From NCBI RefSeq assembly GCF_018130215.1, contig NZ_JAFCKQ010000032.1, forward strand, positions 21,035 through 85,034: 64,000 nucleotides of DNA, written 5' to 3'. Positions 1-8,384 of the stretch are shown piece by piece (positions within the stretch are counted from its first letter, which is position 1; the number at the start of each line of letters is the position of its first letter). Under the pieces are notes generated by a model. It saw only the letters and a list, made by a program, of their open reading frames with translations. It searched no databases and was not told where the DNA came from. The position numbers and the translations under genes are program-made. Source of the DNA: Bradyrhizobium jicamae (GTDB lineage: Bacteria > Pseudomonadota > Alphaproteobacteria > Rhizobiales > Xanthobacteraceae).

Positions 1-539
1 AGCTCCTCGCGATGCGCCTCGCAGACCTCGCGCAGGTCGGGCGAACCGATCTCCTCGCCGGTCTCGATGATGAACTTGGCGTTGAAGCCGAGCTTGCCGC
101 CGCGCGCCTGTTTCACCGCACGAAGCGCGGACATATTGATCGAGTGCTGCCCCTTGTTGTCGGCGGTGCCGCGGCCATAGACCCGCTCGCCCCTCACCGT
201 GGTCTGCCAGGGATCGAGCCCGTCGCGCCATTCGCCGACCATGCCGTCGACGACATCGCCATGGCCGTAGCTCAGCACGGTCGGCCGTGAGGCATCTTCC
301 CGGTAGTCGGCGATCAGATAGGGCCCGCGGCCGGTCGGGGATTCGATCAGCCGGGTCTTGAAGTCGAGCTCGGCGAAGGCCGGCTGCAGGTTCTCGACCA
401 GATAGGCGCGCAACGCACCGGCCTTGTCGGCATTCAGGCTCTCGGTCTGGTAGCCGACCCTGGCGTTCAGTTCCTCGAGGAACTGTCCCGATTGAAAATG
501 CTCTCGCACGATCGCGATCGCGTCGGCCCGTGTCGCCAT
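1..539 (-). CDS. M20 family metallopeptidase (3' part cut by window edge)
   Basis: The visible 179 codons are the N-terminal part of a zinc peptidase/deacylase of the M20 family (ArgE/DapE/carboxypeptidase G2 type). The metal-site motifs are in order: SYGHGDVVDG (His-x-Asp), GRGTADNKGQ (bridging Asp) and ETGEEIGS (catalytic Glu-Glu). M20 enzymes hydrolyse peptides or N-acyl amino acids in the cytoplasm; the substrate cannot be told from this part. ATG at 537-539 is the natural start and the reading frame stays open to the edge. It is divergent from the flavin monooxygenase starting at 701. The C-terminal dimerisation lid and the remaining ligands lie outside the window. Confidence 0.85.
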   Translation of the reverse strand, partial: MATRADAIAIVREHFQSGQFLEELNARVGYQTESLNADKAGALRAYLVENLQPAFAELDFKTRLIESPTGRGPYLIADYREDASRPTVLSYGHGDVVDGMVGEWRDGLDPWQTTVRGERVYGRGTADNKGQHSINMSALRAVKQARGGKLGFNAKFIIETGEEIGSPDLREVCEAHREE

Positions 540-700
540 GATGGTCCCTTCAGCGCTGTATCTGATGCGAACCTATCGGGATCGCTTCGCGACGGGAAGG
601 GTGCGAAACGCGAATGGGTCTTGCCAAATGCGTGAAGTCGCAACAATTTCGCGGTGGAAAGCCCGGCGTCCGATCGGGCAGCAGCGCCCAGGTTTCGACA

Positions 701-2068
701 ATGACAAAACAGATCCGGCTCAACGCCTTTGCCATGAACTGCGTGGCGCATCAGTCGCCGGGGCTATGGACCCATCCGCGCGACCGCACCAGGGACTACA
801 ACAAGCTGTCCTACTGGATCGACCTGGCGAAGACGCTGGAGCGCGGTCGGTTCGACGGCCTGTTCCTCGCCGACGTGCTCGGCGTCTACGACGTCTATGC
901 CAACGGTCCGGATGCGGCGCTGCGCAATGCGGCGCAGACCCCGGCCAACGAGCCGTTGATGCTGATCCCGGCGATGGCGGCGGTGACCGAGAATCTCGGC
1001 TTCGGCGTCACCAGCAACCTCTCGTTCGAGCCGCCCTACCCGTTCGCGCGGCGCATGTCGACGCTCGACCACCTGACCGGCGGTCGGGTCGGCTGGAACG
1101 TGGTGACCGGCTATCTCGATTCCGCGGCCCGCGGCGCCGGCAAGGACAAGCAGACCGCGCACGACGATCGCTACGAGATCGCCGACGAATATATGGAGCT
1201 GGTCTACAAGCTCTGGGAGGGCAGCTGGGAGGATGATGCCGCGATCCGCGACGTCGCGCGCGGCATCTTCACCGATCCTTCGAAGGTCCATCCCGTGCAT
1301 CACGAGGGCAACAACTACCGGCTCAACGCCATCCATCTCTCGGAGCCGTCGCCGCAGCGCACGCCGGTGCTGTACCAGGCCGGCACCTCGCCGCGCGGCC
1401 GGCAATTCGCCGCCGAGCATGCCGAATGCGTGTTCATGTCGGGACCGTCGTCGAAGGTGATCGCGCCGCGCGTCTCCGCGATCCGCGAGCTTGCCGCCGG
1501 GAAGGGCCGCAACCCCGCCGAGATCCTGATGTTCTCGATGATGTGCATCGTCGTCGCGCCGACCGAGGCAGAGGCCAGGTCGAAGTATGCCGAGTATCGC
1601 AGCCATATCAGCCACGAGGGTGCGCTGGCGCTGATGTCGGGCTGGACCGGCGTCGACTTCTCGACCTATGCGCTCGACCAGGAGGTGCGCCACGTGCAGA
1701 ACGACGCCGGCCGCTCCGCGATGGACAACGTCACCCGCGCGGACCCCAACAGGGTCTGGACAGTGCGCGAGGTCGCCGAGCATGTCGGCATCGGCGGCGC
1801 GGGTCCCGTCGTGGTCGGCTCGCCCGCGCAGGTCGCCGACAAGATCGAGCAATGGTTCGAGGAAACCGGTGTCGACGGCCTCAACGTCGCGTTCGCGATC
1901 TCGCCCGGCGATTTCGAGGATATCGCCGACATGCTGGTGCCGGAGCTGACCAGGCGCGGCCGCTACAAGAACGAGTATGCAACGGGGACGTTGCGCGAGA
2001 AGCTGTTCGGCGCGGGACGTGCGCGGCTCGACGGCACGCATCCGGCGAGCCGGTATCGGATGAAGTGA
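701..2068 (+). CDS. LLM-class flavin-dependent monooxygenase (NtaA/SnaA/DmoA family)
   Basis: A 455-residue two-component flavin monooxygenase of the bacterial luciferase-like fold. Family hallmarks are the N-terminal LNAF..NCVAHQSPGLW segment, FDGLFLADVLGVYD, the TGGRVGWNVVTGYLDSAAR block and VLYQAGTSPRGRQFAAEHA. The family oxidises NTA, EDTA, alkyl sulfides or sulfonates with FMNH2 supplied by a separate reductase, and no reductase gene is adjacent. I start at 701 (MTKQIRLNAF), where family homology begins; an in-frame ATG at 614 would add 29 unrelated residues. Length is normal for the family. It is divergent from the M20 peptidase and convergent with the TPP enzyme. Substrate is unknown. 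Confidence 0.88.
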   Translation: MTKQIRLNAFAMNCVAHQSPGLWTHPRDRTRDYNKLSYWIDLAKTLERGRFDGLFLADVLGVYDVYANGPDAALRNAAQTPANEPLMLIPAMAAVTENLGFGVTSNLSFEPPYPFARRMSTLDHLTGGRVGWNVVTGYLDSAARGAGKDKQTAHDDRYEIADEYMELVYKLWEGSWEDDAAIRDVARGIFTDPSKVHPVHHEGNNYRLNAIHLSEPSPQRTPVLYQAGTSPRGRQFAAEHAECVFMSGPSSKVIAPRVSAIRELAAGKGRNPAEILMFSMMCIVVAPTEAEARSKYAEYRSHISHEGALALMSGWTGVDFSTYALDQEVRHVQNDAGRSAMDNVTRADPNRVWTVREVAEHVGIGGAGPVVVGSPAQVADKIEQWFEETGVDGLNVAFAISPGDFEDIADMLVPELTRRGRYKNEYATGTLREKLFGAGRARLDGTHPASRYRMK

Positions 2069-2092
2069 ACTGCGGCGGAATGACGGAATCTC

Positions 2093-3757
2093 TCAATTCA
2101 CCGCATTGCTCACCATCACCTCGATCAGCTTCGCGCCGGGCCGGCTGAATGCCGATGTCATCACGCTCTTCAACTCCTGCGGATCGCTGACCTTGATCGC
2201 CTCGAGTCCGAGCGAGCGCGCCACGCCGGTGAAGTCGACCGGCGGGTCGATGAAGTCCATGCCGACATAATTGTCATCACCGTGGAAGGCGAGCAGGCGT
2301 TGCTTGATGATGCGGTAGCCACCATTGTTGACGATGACGAAGGTCAACGGCAGCTTGTGATTGGCCGCTGTCCACAGCGACTGGATCGAATACATCGACG
2401 AGCCGTCGCCGGAATAGCAGACCACCGGGCGGGTCGGATTGGCGAGACTGACGCCGACGGCGGCCGGCAGGCCCCAGCCGATGCCGCCGGAGGCGAGCGC
2501 ATGATAGCCGTAGCGGTCGCGATGCGGCCGCAAGCCGATGATCTGGCGCGACGAGGTCAGGCCCTCATCGACCAGGATCGCATTGTCGGGCATCGCCTCG
2601 ACGACTTGCAGCGCAAGCCAGTCCGGATCGATCGGCGAAGCGTGGCTCGCTTTCGAGATCTGCTCGACCAGCGCCCTGCGCTTCGCCGCCCAGTTCTTCG
2701 GCGCGAGCGCCGCAAGCCCCTGCCTTGCGCGCGCTTCAAGCGCGACTCCGCCCGCGGCCTTCAGCGCCGGCACAAGCGCGCGCAGCGTTTCTTTCACGTC
2801 GGCCTTCACGGCGATCTCGGCGCCATAGTTCCTGGCGAGGTCGTTGTCGACCAGGCCGACCTGCACGATCGACAAGCCATCCGGCAGCGGATCGACCTCG
2901 CTAAAGACGGACATCCGCAACGGATCGCCGCCGAGCGCGATCAGGAGGTCGTAGGGCGCAAGCACGTCGCGCGCGACCTTTTGCAGCCGCGCGATCGCGC
3001 CTATGAAGCACGGGCTTTCCGAGAGGAAATGCGCGCCGTAGGGCGTCGATGATTGCCAGGCCGGGCAACCCAGCGTCTCCGCGAGGTCGGCCGCCTCGCG
3101 CAGCGCGTCGCTCTTGACGATCTCGTCGCCGACGACGATCACCGGCCGCTCGGCTTTCAGGATACGCGTGGCAAGTCGCTCCAGAGCATCTTCCGACGGC
3201 CTCACGCGCGTATCGATGCGGGTGGAGCGGCCGAGCTCGATGCCGGCCTCCGAATTGAGGATATCGCCGGGCAGCGAGATGAACACCGGCCCGGTCGGCG
3301 GCGTGGTCGCAATCTTGGCGGCGCGGCGCACGATCCGCGGCAGGTCTTCGAGCCGCGTGACTTCAACGGCCCACTTCACCAGGGGCGTCGCCATCTGCAC
3401 CAGCGGCCCATAGAGCACGGGCTCGGTCAGGCCGTGGCCCTGCTCCTGCTGGCCGGCGGTGAGGATCAGCGGCGTGCCGGTGAAGCTTGCGTTGTAGAGC
3501 GAGCCCATCGCGTTCCCAAGGCCCGGCGCGACGTGGACGTTGCAGGCGACCAGCTTGCCGGAGGCACGGCTGAAGCCGTCCGCCATCGCGACGACGAGAC
3601 TCTCCTGCATCGCCATCACATAGGTGAGGTCGGGATGATCCTTGAGCGCGTGCATGATCGGCAGTTCCGTGGTGCCGGGATTGCCGAACAGATGAGTGAC
3701 GCCTTCGTCCTTCAGCAGCGCCAGGAATGCCGAGCGGCCGGTAATGCGGTTCTTCAT
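2093..3757 (-). CDS. ThDP-dependent decarboxylase, benzoylformate decarboxylase-like
   Basis: A 554-residue thiamine-diphosphate enzyme with the usual PYR, central and PP domains. The start of the PYR domain reads HLFGNPGTTELP, the activating Glu lies in AMQESLVVAMADG (about residue 52), and NVHVAPGLGNAMG (His about 75) matches the active-site His segment of benzoylformate decarboxylases. The C-terminal ThDP/Mg motif is GDGSS..(about 25 residues)..VNNGGY. Benzoylformate decarboxylases convert 2-keto acids to aldehydes in mandelate-type pathways; no mandelate genes are visible here, so the substrate is open. The ATG at 3757 is preceded by a GGAGGAG ribosome site; an upstream in-frame ATG at 3847 lacks one. 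Confidence 0.82.
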   Translation of the reverse strand: MKNRITGRSAFLALLKDEGVTHLFGNPGTTELPIMHALKDHPDLTYVMAMQESLVVAMADGFSRASGKLVACNVHVAPGLGNAMGSLYNASFTGTPLILTAGQQEQGHGLTEPVLYGPLVQMATPLVKWAVEVTRLEDLPRIVRRAAKIATTPPTGPVFISLPGDILNSEAGIELGRSTRIDTRVRPSEDALERLATRILKAERPVIVVGDEIVKSDALREAADLAETLGCPAWQSSTPYGAHFLSESPCFIGAIARLQKVARDVLAPYDLLIALGGDPLRMSVFSEVDPLPDGLSIVQVGLVDNDLARNYGAEIAVKADVKETLRALVPALKAAGGVALEARARQGLAALAPKNWAAKRRALVEQISKASHASPIDPDWLALQVVEAMPDNAILVDEGLTSSRQIIGLRPHRDRYGYHALASGGIGWGLPAAVGVSLANPTRPVVCYSGDGSSMYSIQSLWTAANHKLPLTFVIVNNGGYRIIKQRLLAFHGDDNYVGMDFIDPPVDFTGVARSLGLEAIKVSDPQELKSVMTSAFSRPGAKLIEVMVSNAVN

Positions 3758-3982
3758 GTCTCCTCCGAACCCCGCCGGAACGTTGGCCGGCGGGATCGAA
3801 GGAGATGACCAAACTTGTGCGGCGGGAGCAATCGAGCGGGCGGTCATGGCCGCATTCCGCAGGCGCGCGCCTCATGCGCGAGGATCTCGCGCAGCCCCTG
3901 TAACATCTTCGCGAGACGATCCTTGCGGGATTGAACCGGCGTAATACGCCGGACGCGCCGCCGGCTGCTCGCCTCCAGCGAA

Positions 3983-4513
3983 TTAGAACATCCCCTCGCG
4001 CTCGGCGCGCTTCTTCTTTTTCGAGCGCTGCCAGACCACGCCGGGATAGCCCTTCAACGGCACCAGCGGCTCGCCGGTATAGGCCCATTCCTGCAGCTCC
4101 TCGATCGCGATGTGATAGAGAGGCTGGCGCCCGGTGCGGCCGGAGAACAGGGCACGGGGGATGTTGACCATGTGCGGCGAGCGGGCGCGTTCATAGACGA
4201 TCGGCGTGCCGCAATTGGCGCAGAAGCTGCGCGCGGTCTTGGTCGCCGCATCCTCATAGCGCGACAGTTCGCCTTCGCCCTGCGTGATGCGGAAACGCTT
4301 GCGCCAGCTTCCGACATAGGTGGCATAGGCCGCGCCATGCGCGCGGCGGCTCGCCACGGTGTGATCGTGCCAGGCCCAGCGCGCCGGCACGTCGATCTCG
4401 AAGCGCACCTTGCCGCAGAGGCATTGCCCTGCCGCCGGCTTGGCAAGCGCGACGGGTTTCGGCTTCCTGGTCGTCTCGAACTCGTCGTCCGGAAACATCG
4501 GGGGGCGCTCCAT
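3983..4513 (-). CDS. GFA (glutathione-dependent formaldehyde-activating/CENP-V) family protein
   Basis: A 176-residue protein with a GFA zinc fold. QCLCGKVRFEI opens the domain and FCANCGTPIVYE carries the conserved CxxC pair; HDHTVASRRAH sits where the middle ligand segment of the family lies. The ~30-residue N-terminal extension is poorly conserved, and the C-terminus is Lys-rich (RSKKKKRAERE). GFA proteins were named for glutathione-formaldehyde binding but most are uncharacterised. The start at 4513 (MERPPMF) is chosen because the longer in-frame form would read into the intergenic palindromic repeat. Its neighbours give no pathway. Confidence 0.8.
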   Translation of the reverse strand: MERPPMFPDDEFETTRKPKPVALAKPAAGQCLCGKVRFEIDVPARWAWHDHTVASRRAHGAAYATYVGSWRKRFRITQGEGELSRYEDAATKTARSFCANCGTPIVYERARSPHMVNIPRALFSGRTGRQPLYHIAIEELQEWAYTGEPLVPLKGYPGVVWQRSKKKKRAEREGMF

Positions 4514-4521
4514 GTGCGCAT

Positions 4522-4605
4522 CGTCATTGCAAGGAGCGAAGCGACGAAGCAATCCATCTCTCCGCTCGTGGAAATATGGATTGCTTCGCTGCGCTCGCAA
4601 TAACG
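4522..4605. repeat. Intergenic palindromic repeat, copy with GAAGCAATCCAT arms
   Basis: The left part carries GAAGCAATCCAT and the right part ATGGATTGCTTC, an inverted repeat that would form one long hairpin, flanked by CGTCATTGC and GCAATAACG. I recognise this style as a common multicopy element of Bradyrhizobium genomes (from memory). It lies just upstream of the GFA gene. Confidence 0.7.
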
Positions 4606-4620
4606 CGAGGGAGAGTCCTT

Positions 4621-4714
4621 GTAGCCCGGATGCAGCGCAGCGAAATCCGGGACGGTTGATCCGCGGATGCGGGTCCCCGGATTGCGCTGCGCTGCATCCG
4701 GGCGACGAAGACTA
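4621..4714. repeat. Intergenic palindromic repeat, GTAGCCCGGATGCAGCGCAGC type
   Basis: GTAGCCCGGATGCAGCGCAG on the left is mirrored by CTGCGCTGCATCCGGGC and CTAC on the right, giving a nearly perfect long palindrome that stops just before the 3' end of the Old Yellow Enzyme gene. It is a different family from the element at 4522 but sits directly beside it. It may act as a transcript-end hairpin; the multicopy status is from memory of Bradyrhizobium intergenic DNA. Confidence 0.7.
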
Positions 4715-4719
4715 CACGT

Positions 4720-5847
4720 CTAGGCCTCCGCCATCTCGTCGTGCCCGGGATAATCCGTATACCCCTTCTCCTCCCCGCCGTAGAAGGTGGCGCGGTTGTA
4801 CGGCGTCAGCGGATAGCCGCGCTGCAGGCGGCGCGGCAGGTCCGGGTTGGAGATGAAGTAGCGGCCGAAGGCGATCGCATCGGCATGGCCCTCGGCGATC
4901 GCGCTCTGCGCGCTCTCGCCGACGAAGTTGCCCGCCGATATCAGGACGCCGCTCCACATCGAGCGGTACAGCACCATCGCAGACGGTACGTTCTTCCAAT
5001 CGACGTCTGCGCGCCCGGTACCGGAGGCGCGCGGCTCGATGAAGTGCAGATAGGCGAGCCCGAGCCTGTCCAGCGACTTGATGGCGTGGCTGTAGAGCGG
5101 CATCGGATCGGCCTCTCCGCTGCCATTGGCGATGCCGTAGGGCGACAGTCGCACGCCGACGCGGTTGGCGCCCCAGACGTCGATCGCGGCCTGCGTCACC
5201 TCCATCAGGAAGCGCACCCGGTTCTCGATCGACCCGCCATATTGATCGGCGCGCACATTGCTGCACGATTGCAGGAATTGCTCGACCAGATAGCCATTGG
5301 CGCCGTGGATCTCGACGCCGTCGAAGCCGGCGGCCAGCGCGTTCTTCGCCGCCTGGCGGTAGGCCTCGACCATCAGCGGGACTTCGCCGGTCTCGAGCGC
5401 GCGTGGCGTCTCGTACTCAACCACCTTGCCGTCCGCCGTCATCGCCCTGAACTCGGGCGCGATCGCCACTGCCGACGGCGCCACCGGCAGTGCGCCGCTG
5501 GGCTGGAACGAGGAATGCGAGACGCGGCCGACGTGCCAGATCTGCAGGAAGATGAAGCCGCCCTTGGCGTGTACGGCATCGACCACCTCGCGCCAGCCCG
5601 CGATCTGGGTCTCGGTGTAGATGCCGGGAACGCCGGGATTGCCGAAGCCGGTCGCGACCACGGGCGAGGCTTCGGCAATGATCAGGCCGCCCGGCGTGGC
5701 ACGCTGTGCGTAGTATTCGGCGTTCAGCGGCCTCGGCGCGAGGCTCGGCCGCGACGCCCGCATCCGCGTCAGCGGCGCCATCACGACGCGGTGCTTGAGC
5801 TCATATGGACCGATCTTCAGCGGATCGAACAGCGACGGAGGATTCAT
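4720..5847 (-). CDS. Alkene reductase, Old Yellow Enzyme family (NemA-like)
   Basis: A 375-residue FMN-dependent NAD(P)H:flavin oxidoreductase. It starts SLFDPLKIGPYELKHRVVMAPLTRMRA, has the FMN/substrate segment FLQIWHVGRVSH, and the catalytic pair His/Asn in VEIHGANGYLVEQF, followed by DQYGGSIENR. The family reduces activated C=C bonds of enones, maleimides and nitro compounds in the cytoplasm. Length and motif order are those of NemA/OYE. It is divergent from the ModE-like HTH gene at 5951 across about 100 bases holding two palindromes, so that gene may regulate it. In enterobacteria nemA is paired with a TetR repressor; here the partner is of a different family. Confidence 0.9.
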   Translation of the reverse strand: MNPPSLFDPLKIGPYELKHRVVMAPLTRMRASRPSLAPRPLNAEYYAQRATPGGLIIAEASPVVATGFGNPGVPGIYTETQIAGWREVVDAVHAKGGFIFLQIWHVGRVSHSSFQPSGALPVAPSAVAIAPEFRAMTADGKVVEYETPRALETGEVPLMVEAYRQAAKNALAAGFDGVEIHGANGYLVEQFLQSCSNVRADQYGGSIENRVRFLMEVTQAAIDVWGANRVGVRLSPYGIANGSGEADPMPLYSHAIKSLDRLGLAYLHFIEPRASGTGRADVDWKNVPSAMVLYRSMWSGVLISAGNFVGESAQSAIAEGHADAIAFGRYFISNPDLPRRLQRGYPLTPYNRATFYGGEEKGYTDYPGHDEMAEA

Positions 5848-5875
5848 GCCTGCCCCGGATTTTTCTTGGTGATTT

Positions 5876-5936
5876 CCCGTTATCCAACGGGTTCATCTTG
5901 TTCGCAAAACCTTGTAGTGGCAATCTGTTGAACAGA
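5876..5936. promoter_or_regulatory. Two palindromes in the OYE/ModE-like divergent promoter region
   Basis: CCCGTT-ATCC-AACGGG at 5876-5891 and TCTGTT-G-AACAGA at 5924-5936 are perfect dyads lying 29 bases upstream of the OYE start and 15 bases upstream of the regulator start respectively. Both positions suit repressor or activator sites. Assignment to the 127-residue regulator is inference. Confidence 0.4.
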
Positions 5937-5950
5937 CTAGCAGGCTTGCC

Positions 5951-6334
5951 ATGTCGAAATCGGGCACCACATTGCTCCCCTCCCTGAGCGTCCGCATCGA
6001 CCTCGATGCCGAGGACCGGATCGGGCCGGGCAAGATCCAGCTCCTCGAGCAGATCAAGGAATGCGGCTCGATCTCGGCCGCCGGCCGCGCCATGGACATG
6101 AGCTACAAGCGCGCCTGGGACCTCGTCGACGAGATCAACCGCATCTGCCGGCAAGCCGCCGTGGAGCGCCAGACCGGCGGCAAGAACGGCGGCGGTGCGG
6201 TGCTGACCCCGTTCGGCCTCTCGCTGGTGGCGCGCTACCGGAAGATCGAGCGCGATGCGGCGAGCGCCGTACGCAAGGATCTCGAGGCGCTGCGCAGCGA
6301 CATCGGCAAGCCGAAGAGGGCTGCGGGGCGGTAA
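5951..6334 (+). CDS. ModE-type winged-helix regulator lacking molybdate-binding domains
   Basis: A 127-residue DNA-binding protein matching the N-terminal LysR-like winged helix of ModE: RIGPGKIQLLEQIKECGSIS, AAGRAMDMSYKRAWDLVDEIN (recognition helix) and the wing TGGKNGGGAVLTPFG. Full ModE proteins have about 260 residues with two C-terminal Mop/TOBE domains that bind molybdate; none is present here. Many proteobacterial genomes encode such stand-alone versions. It may therefore sense something else, or partner with another Mop protein. It is divergent from the OYE gene, and palindromes between the two genes make OYE a plausible target. Molybdenum-related genes occur elsewhere in the window, but a direct link is not shown. 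Confidence 0.82.
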   Translation: MSKSGTTLLPSLSVRIDLDAEDRIGPGKIQLLEQIKECGSISAAGRAMDMSYKRAWDLVDEINRICRQAAVERQTGGKNGGGAVLTPFGLSLVARYRKIERDAASAVRKDLEALRSDIGKPKRAAGR

Positions 6335-6390
6335 GACGAGAAGCGGCTCGGGCCGTCGTTTCCGATCTCCTTGCCGCGAGCATCCCTGCG

Positions 6391-6533
6391 ATTCTCCCTC
6401 GCCCCGCTCTTGCGGGGAGAGGGTAGGGGTGAGGGGCTCTCTCCGCCAGGCAACGCAAAAGGTGAGCCCTGTACCCCCCTCACCCGGATTGCTGCGCAAT
6501 CCGACCTCTCCCCCCAAGCGGGGCGAGGTGAAG
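6391..6533. repeat. Intergenic repeat, CTCGCCCCGCTCTTGCGGGGAG type
   Basis: GCCCCGCTCTTGCGGGGAGAG forms a tight hairpin at the left end, and CTCTCCCCCCAAGCGGGGCGAGG a related one at the right end, with GGATTGCTGCGCAATCC between them. A shorter relative lies at 46222-46263. This resembles a widespread intergenic element of Bradyrhizobium and relatives (from memory). It fills the gap before the SDR gene. Confidence 0.7.
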
Positions 6534-6591
6534 AGAAGCACCCTGTGCTAGCCTGGATGTTGTCAGCCACATCTGTGTCCGGAGAGTTCCG

Positions 6592-7443
6592 ATGCCCCAT
6601 CCTGCGATGTCATCAAATCATGCTGCCGTGATCACCGGCGGCGCGTCCGGGATCGGGCTTGCCGCCGCGATCCGCCTTGCCAGGGCCGGCATGAAAGTGT
6701 GCATCGCCGATCTCGGCGATGACAGGCTGAAGGACGCCGCGACAAAACTGTCATCCGCGGCACCCGGTGGCGCCGATGACATCATGGCCGAGGCTGTCGA
6801 TGTCAGCCGAGCGGATGAGGTCGCGCGCCTCGAGGCCGCGGTCGCAAAACGGTTCGGCGGCACCGACATCCTGATGAACAATGCGGGGATCCAGCCCGGC
6901 AGCGCGATGTTCGGGCCACAAGACAACTGGCAGCGCATCCTCGCCGTCAATCTGTGGGGCGTGATCAACGGCACGCAGGCCTTCGTGCCCAACATGATCA
7001 GGCGCGGCCGGCCGGGGCTGGTCATCAACACCGGCTCCAAGCAGGGCATCACCACGCCGCCGGGCGATCCGGCCTACAACGTCTCCAAGGCCGGCGTGAA
7101 GGCGTTCACCGAGGCGCTGCAGCACGAGCTGCGCAACACCGCGGGCTGCAAGATCGCGGCGCATCTGTTGATCCCCGGCTTCGTGTTCACCGGCCTCACC
7201 GCGCGCGGCCGCACCGAGAAGCCGGCCGGCGCCTGGACCGCGGAGCAGACCGTCGACTTCATGATCGAACGCCTCGATGCCGGCGATTTCTACATCCTGT
7301 GCCCCGACAACGATGTGCCGCGCGCGCTCGACGAGCGCCGCATCCTGTGGGCCGCCGGCGACATCGTCGAGAACCGCCCGCCGCTGTCGCGCTGGCATAA
7401 GGATTTCGGCGATGCGTTTGCCGCGTTCGTGAAGGGGAAGTGA
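6592..7443 (+). CDS. SDR family NAD(P)-dependent oxidoreductase
   Basis: A 283-residue classical short-chain dehydrogenase. The cofactor motif TGGASGIG lies near residue 17, NNAG follows at about 98, the catalytic Ser is in NTGSKQG and the Tyr/Lys pair in AYNVSKAGVKAF. These enzymes oxidise or reduce alcohol/ketone groups. The C-terminal extension after the Rossmann core (PDNDVPRALDERR..) is typical of a soil-bacterial SDR subgroup of unknown substrate. The ATG at 6592 follows CCGGAGAG; the codon run up to TGGASGIG is short, supporting the start. It appears monocistronic, flanked by repeats on both sides. Confidence 0.88.
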   Translation: MPHPAMSSNHAAVITGGASGIGLAAAIRLARAGMKVCIADLGDDRLKDAATKLSSAAPGGADDIMAEAVDVSRADEVARLEAAVAKRFGGTDILMNNAGIQPGSAMFGPQDNWQRILAVNLWGVINGTQAFVPNMIRRGRPGLVINTGSKQGITTPPGDPAYNVSKAGVKAFTEALQHELRNTAGCKIAAHLLIPGFVFTGLTARGRTEKPAGAWTAEQTVDFMIERLDAGDFYILCPDNDVPRALDERRILWAAGDIVENRPPLSRWHKDFGDAFAAFVKGK

Positions 7444-7457
7444 AATCTCGATGCCCT

Positions 7458-7584
7458 CGTCATTCCGGGGCAGCCCGAAGGGCTGAGCCCGGAATCAATT
7501 GCGCCAGGAAGCCTGCGGCCCGATGGATCCCGGGCTCGCGCTGCGCGCGCCCTCAGGTGCGCAATTGCGCACCGGGGAATGACG
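7458..7584. repeat. Intergenic repeat bounded by CGTCATTCCGGGG / CCGGGGAATGACG
   Basis: The ends CATTCCGGGG and CCGGGGAATG are inverted repeats, and internal arms GGTGCGCAATTGCGCACC make a second palindrome. A diverged copy is at 52539-52657. The element is typical of Bradyrhizobium intergenic DNA (from memory) and contains no reading frame of note. Confidence 0.72.
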
Positions 7585-7681
7585 ATGGATGAATTTGCCC
7601 TGGATATCACCGCGTCCGGATTAGTACGGCGCTTACGGACGGGAGCTGCATCAACTGCGCCAATACATGGAAGGGCGAACC

Positions 7682-7973
7682 ATGCCCAGGCTGATCAAAC
7701 GCTATGCTCGGAGCCGCCTTTATGACACGCAAGCTGCCCGGTACGTGACACTGGCCGATCTTCAAGAATGGCAAACACGTCGCGTTCTCTGTGATCGACG
7801 TTGAAACGGGCCAAGATGTAACCCGCGTTCTTCTTGCTTGGACCGCATCAGTTGGCCATCTCTTCCTTTCGATATCGCATGTTGGCCCATCGCGACATAT
7901 TGCGATGCCGCGCGAGCTTGGCCGCTATAGAAGCAAAGCGGACATAGTCACCGATGACGCAGCCGGTTTATAG
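7682..7973 (+). pseudogene. Frameshifted remnant of a PhaR-type PHB/PHA accumulation regulator DNA-binding domain
   Basis: ATG at 7682 opens a frame reading MPRLIKRYARSRLYDTQ..RYVTLADLQ, the start of the PhaR N-terminal domain (family pattern I-K-K-Y-x-N-R-R-L-Y-x-T, Y-V-T-L-x-D-L). That frame ends after 41 codons. The continuation of the same domain, KNGKHVAFSVIDVETGQDVTRVLL (family: G-x-D-F-x-V-x-D-A-K-T-G-E-D-I-T-R), is in another frame and runs to TAG at 7973. A small indel near 7760-7770 explains both. After VTRVLL the similarity fades and the normal C-terminal part (the whole protein is usually 180-200 residues) is missing. I infer a dead gene or fragment; the functional phaR would be elsewhere. 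Confidence 0.72.
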
Positions 7974-7982
7974 GTACAAGGC

Positions 7983-8363
7983 CTAATTCGCGCGCACGCG
8001 CACCTGCGCTTCGGGCTGCGCCACCAGCGCTTCACCCAGCTCGCTCTGCTGCGCGCGCGGGATCGAGAAGCAGACGCTGAAGCCGTCTGATGTCTTGAGC
8101 GTCATCACGCCCTGGGTCGGATCGGTCGATTGCTCGATCACCCAGGAATCCAGCGGATAGGCGTAGCGCAGACTCTGGTCGCCGAAACGGGCCTGGAGTG
8201 CCTTGCTGATCAGCCCGGGCAGGGTCATGACCAGCGCGCCGACCTGGTTGACCGACAGGCGGATCGTCGCGGGCTCGCCCCTGCCATCCACGAACCCCAG
8301 CGAGATGGCGCAGCCGTCGGGCGCGACCTCGCACGTGGTGAGCTCCTGGGTCTCGATCTCCAT
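7983..8363 (-). CDS. Conserved hypothetical protein (unknown family)
   Basis: A 126-residue soluble protein that I do not recognise. It starts MEIETQELTT, preceded by GGGAG at a good distance; in-frame starts at 8381 or 8552 would cross the palindrome at 8385-8408. It has a mixed alpha/beta look: short strands around ATIRLSV and GVMTLKTSDGFSVCFSI, one helix over VGALVMTLPGLISKALQARF, no signal peptide and no membrane segment. It is divergent from the aldehyde dehydrogenase gene, separated by a Mo-box-like dyad, so the two could be co-regulated. Base composition matches its surroundings. Confidence 0.62.
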   Translation of the reverse strand: MEIETQELTTCEVAPDGCAISLGFVDGRGEPATIRLSVNQVGALVMTLPGLISKALQARFGDQSLRYAYPLDSWVIEQSTDPTQGVMTLKTSDGFSVCFSIPRAQQSELGEALVAQPEAQVRVRAN

Positions 8364-8384
8364 ATCGGCACTCCCGGCCATTTT

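Noticed and set aside
764..2041. A 425-codon minus-strand open frame
   Set aside because: Antisense to the flavin monooxygenase; no motif and shadow-type composition.
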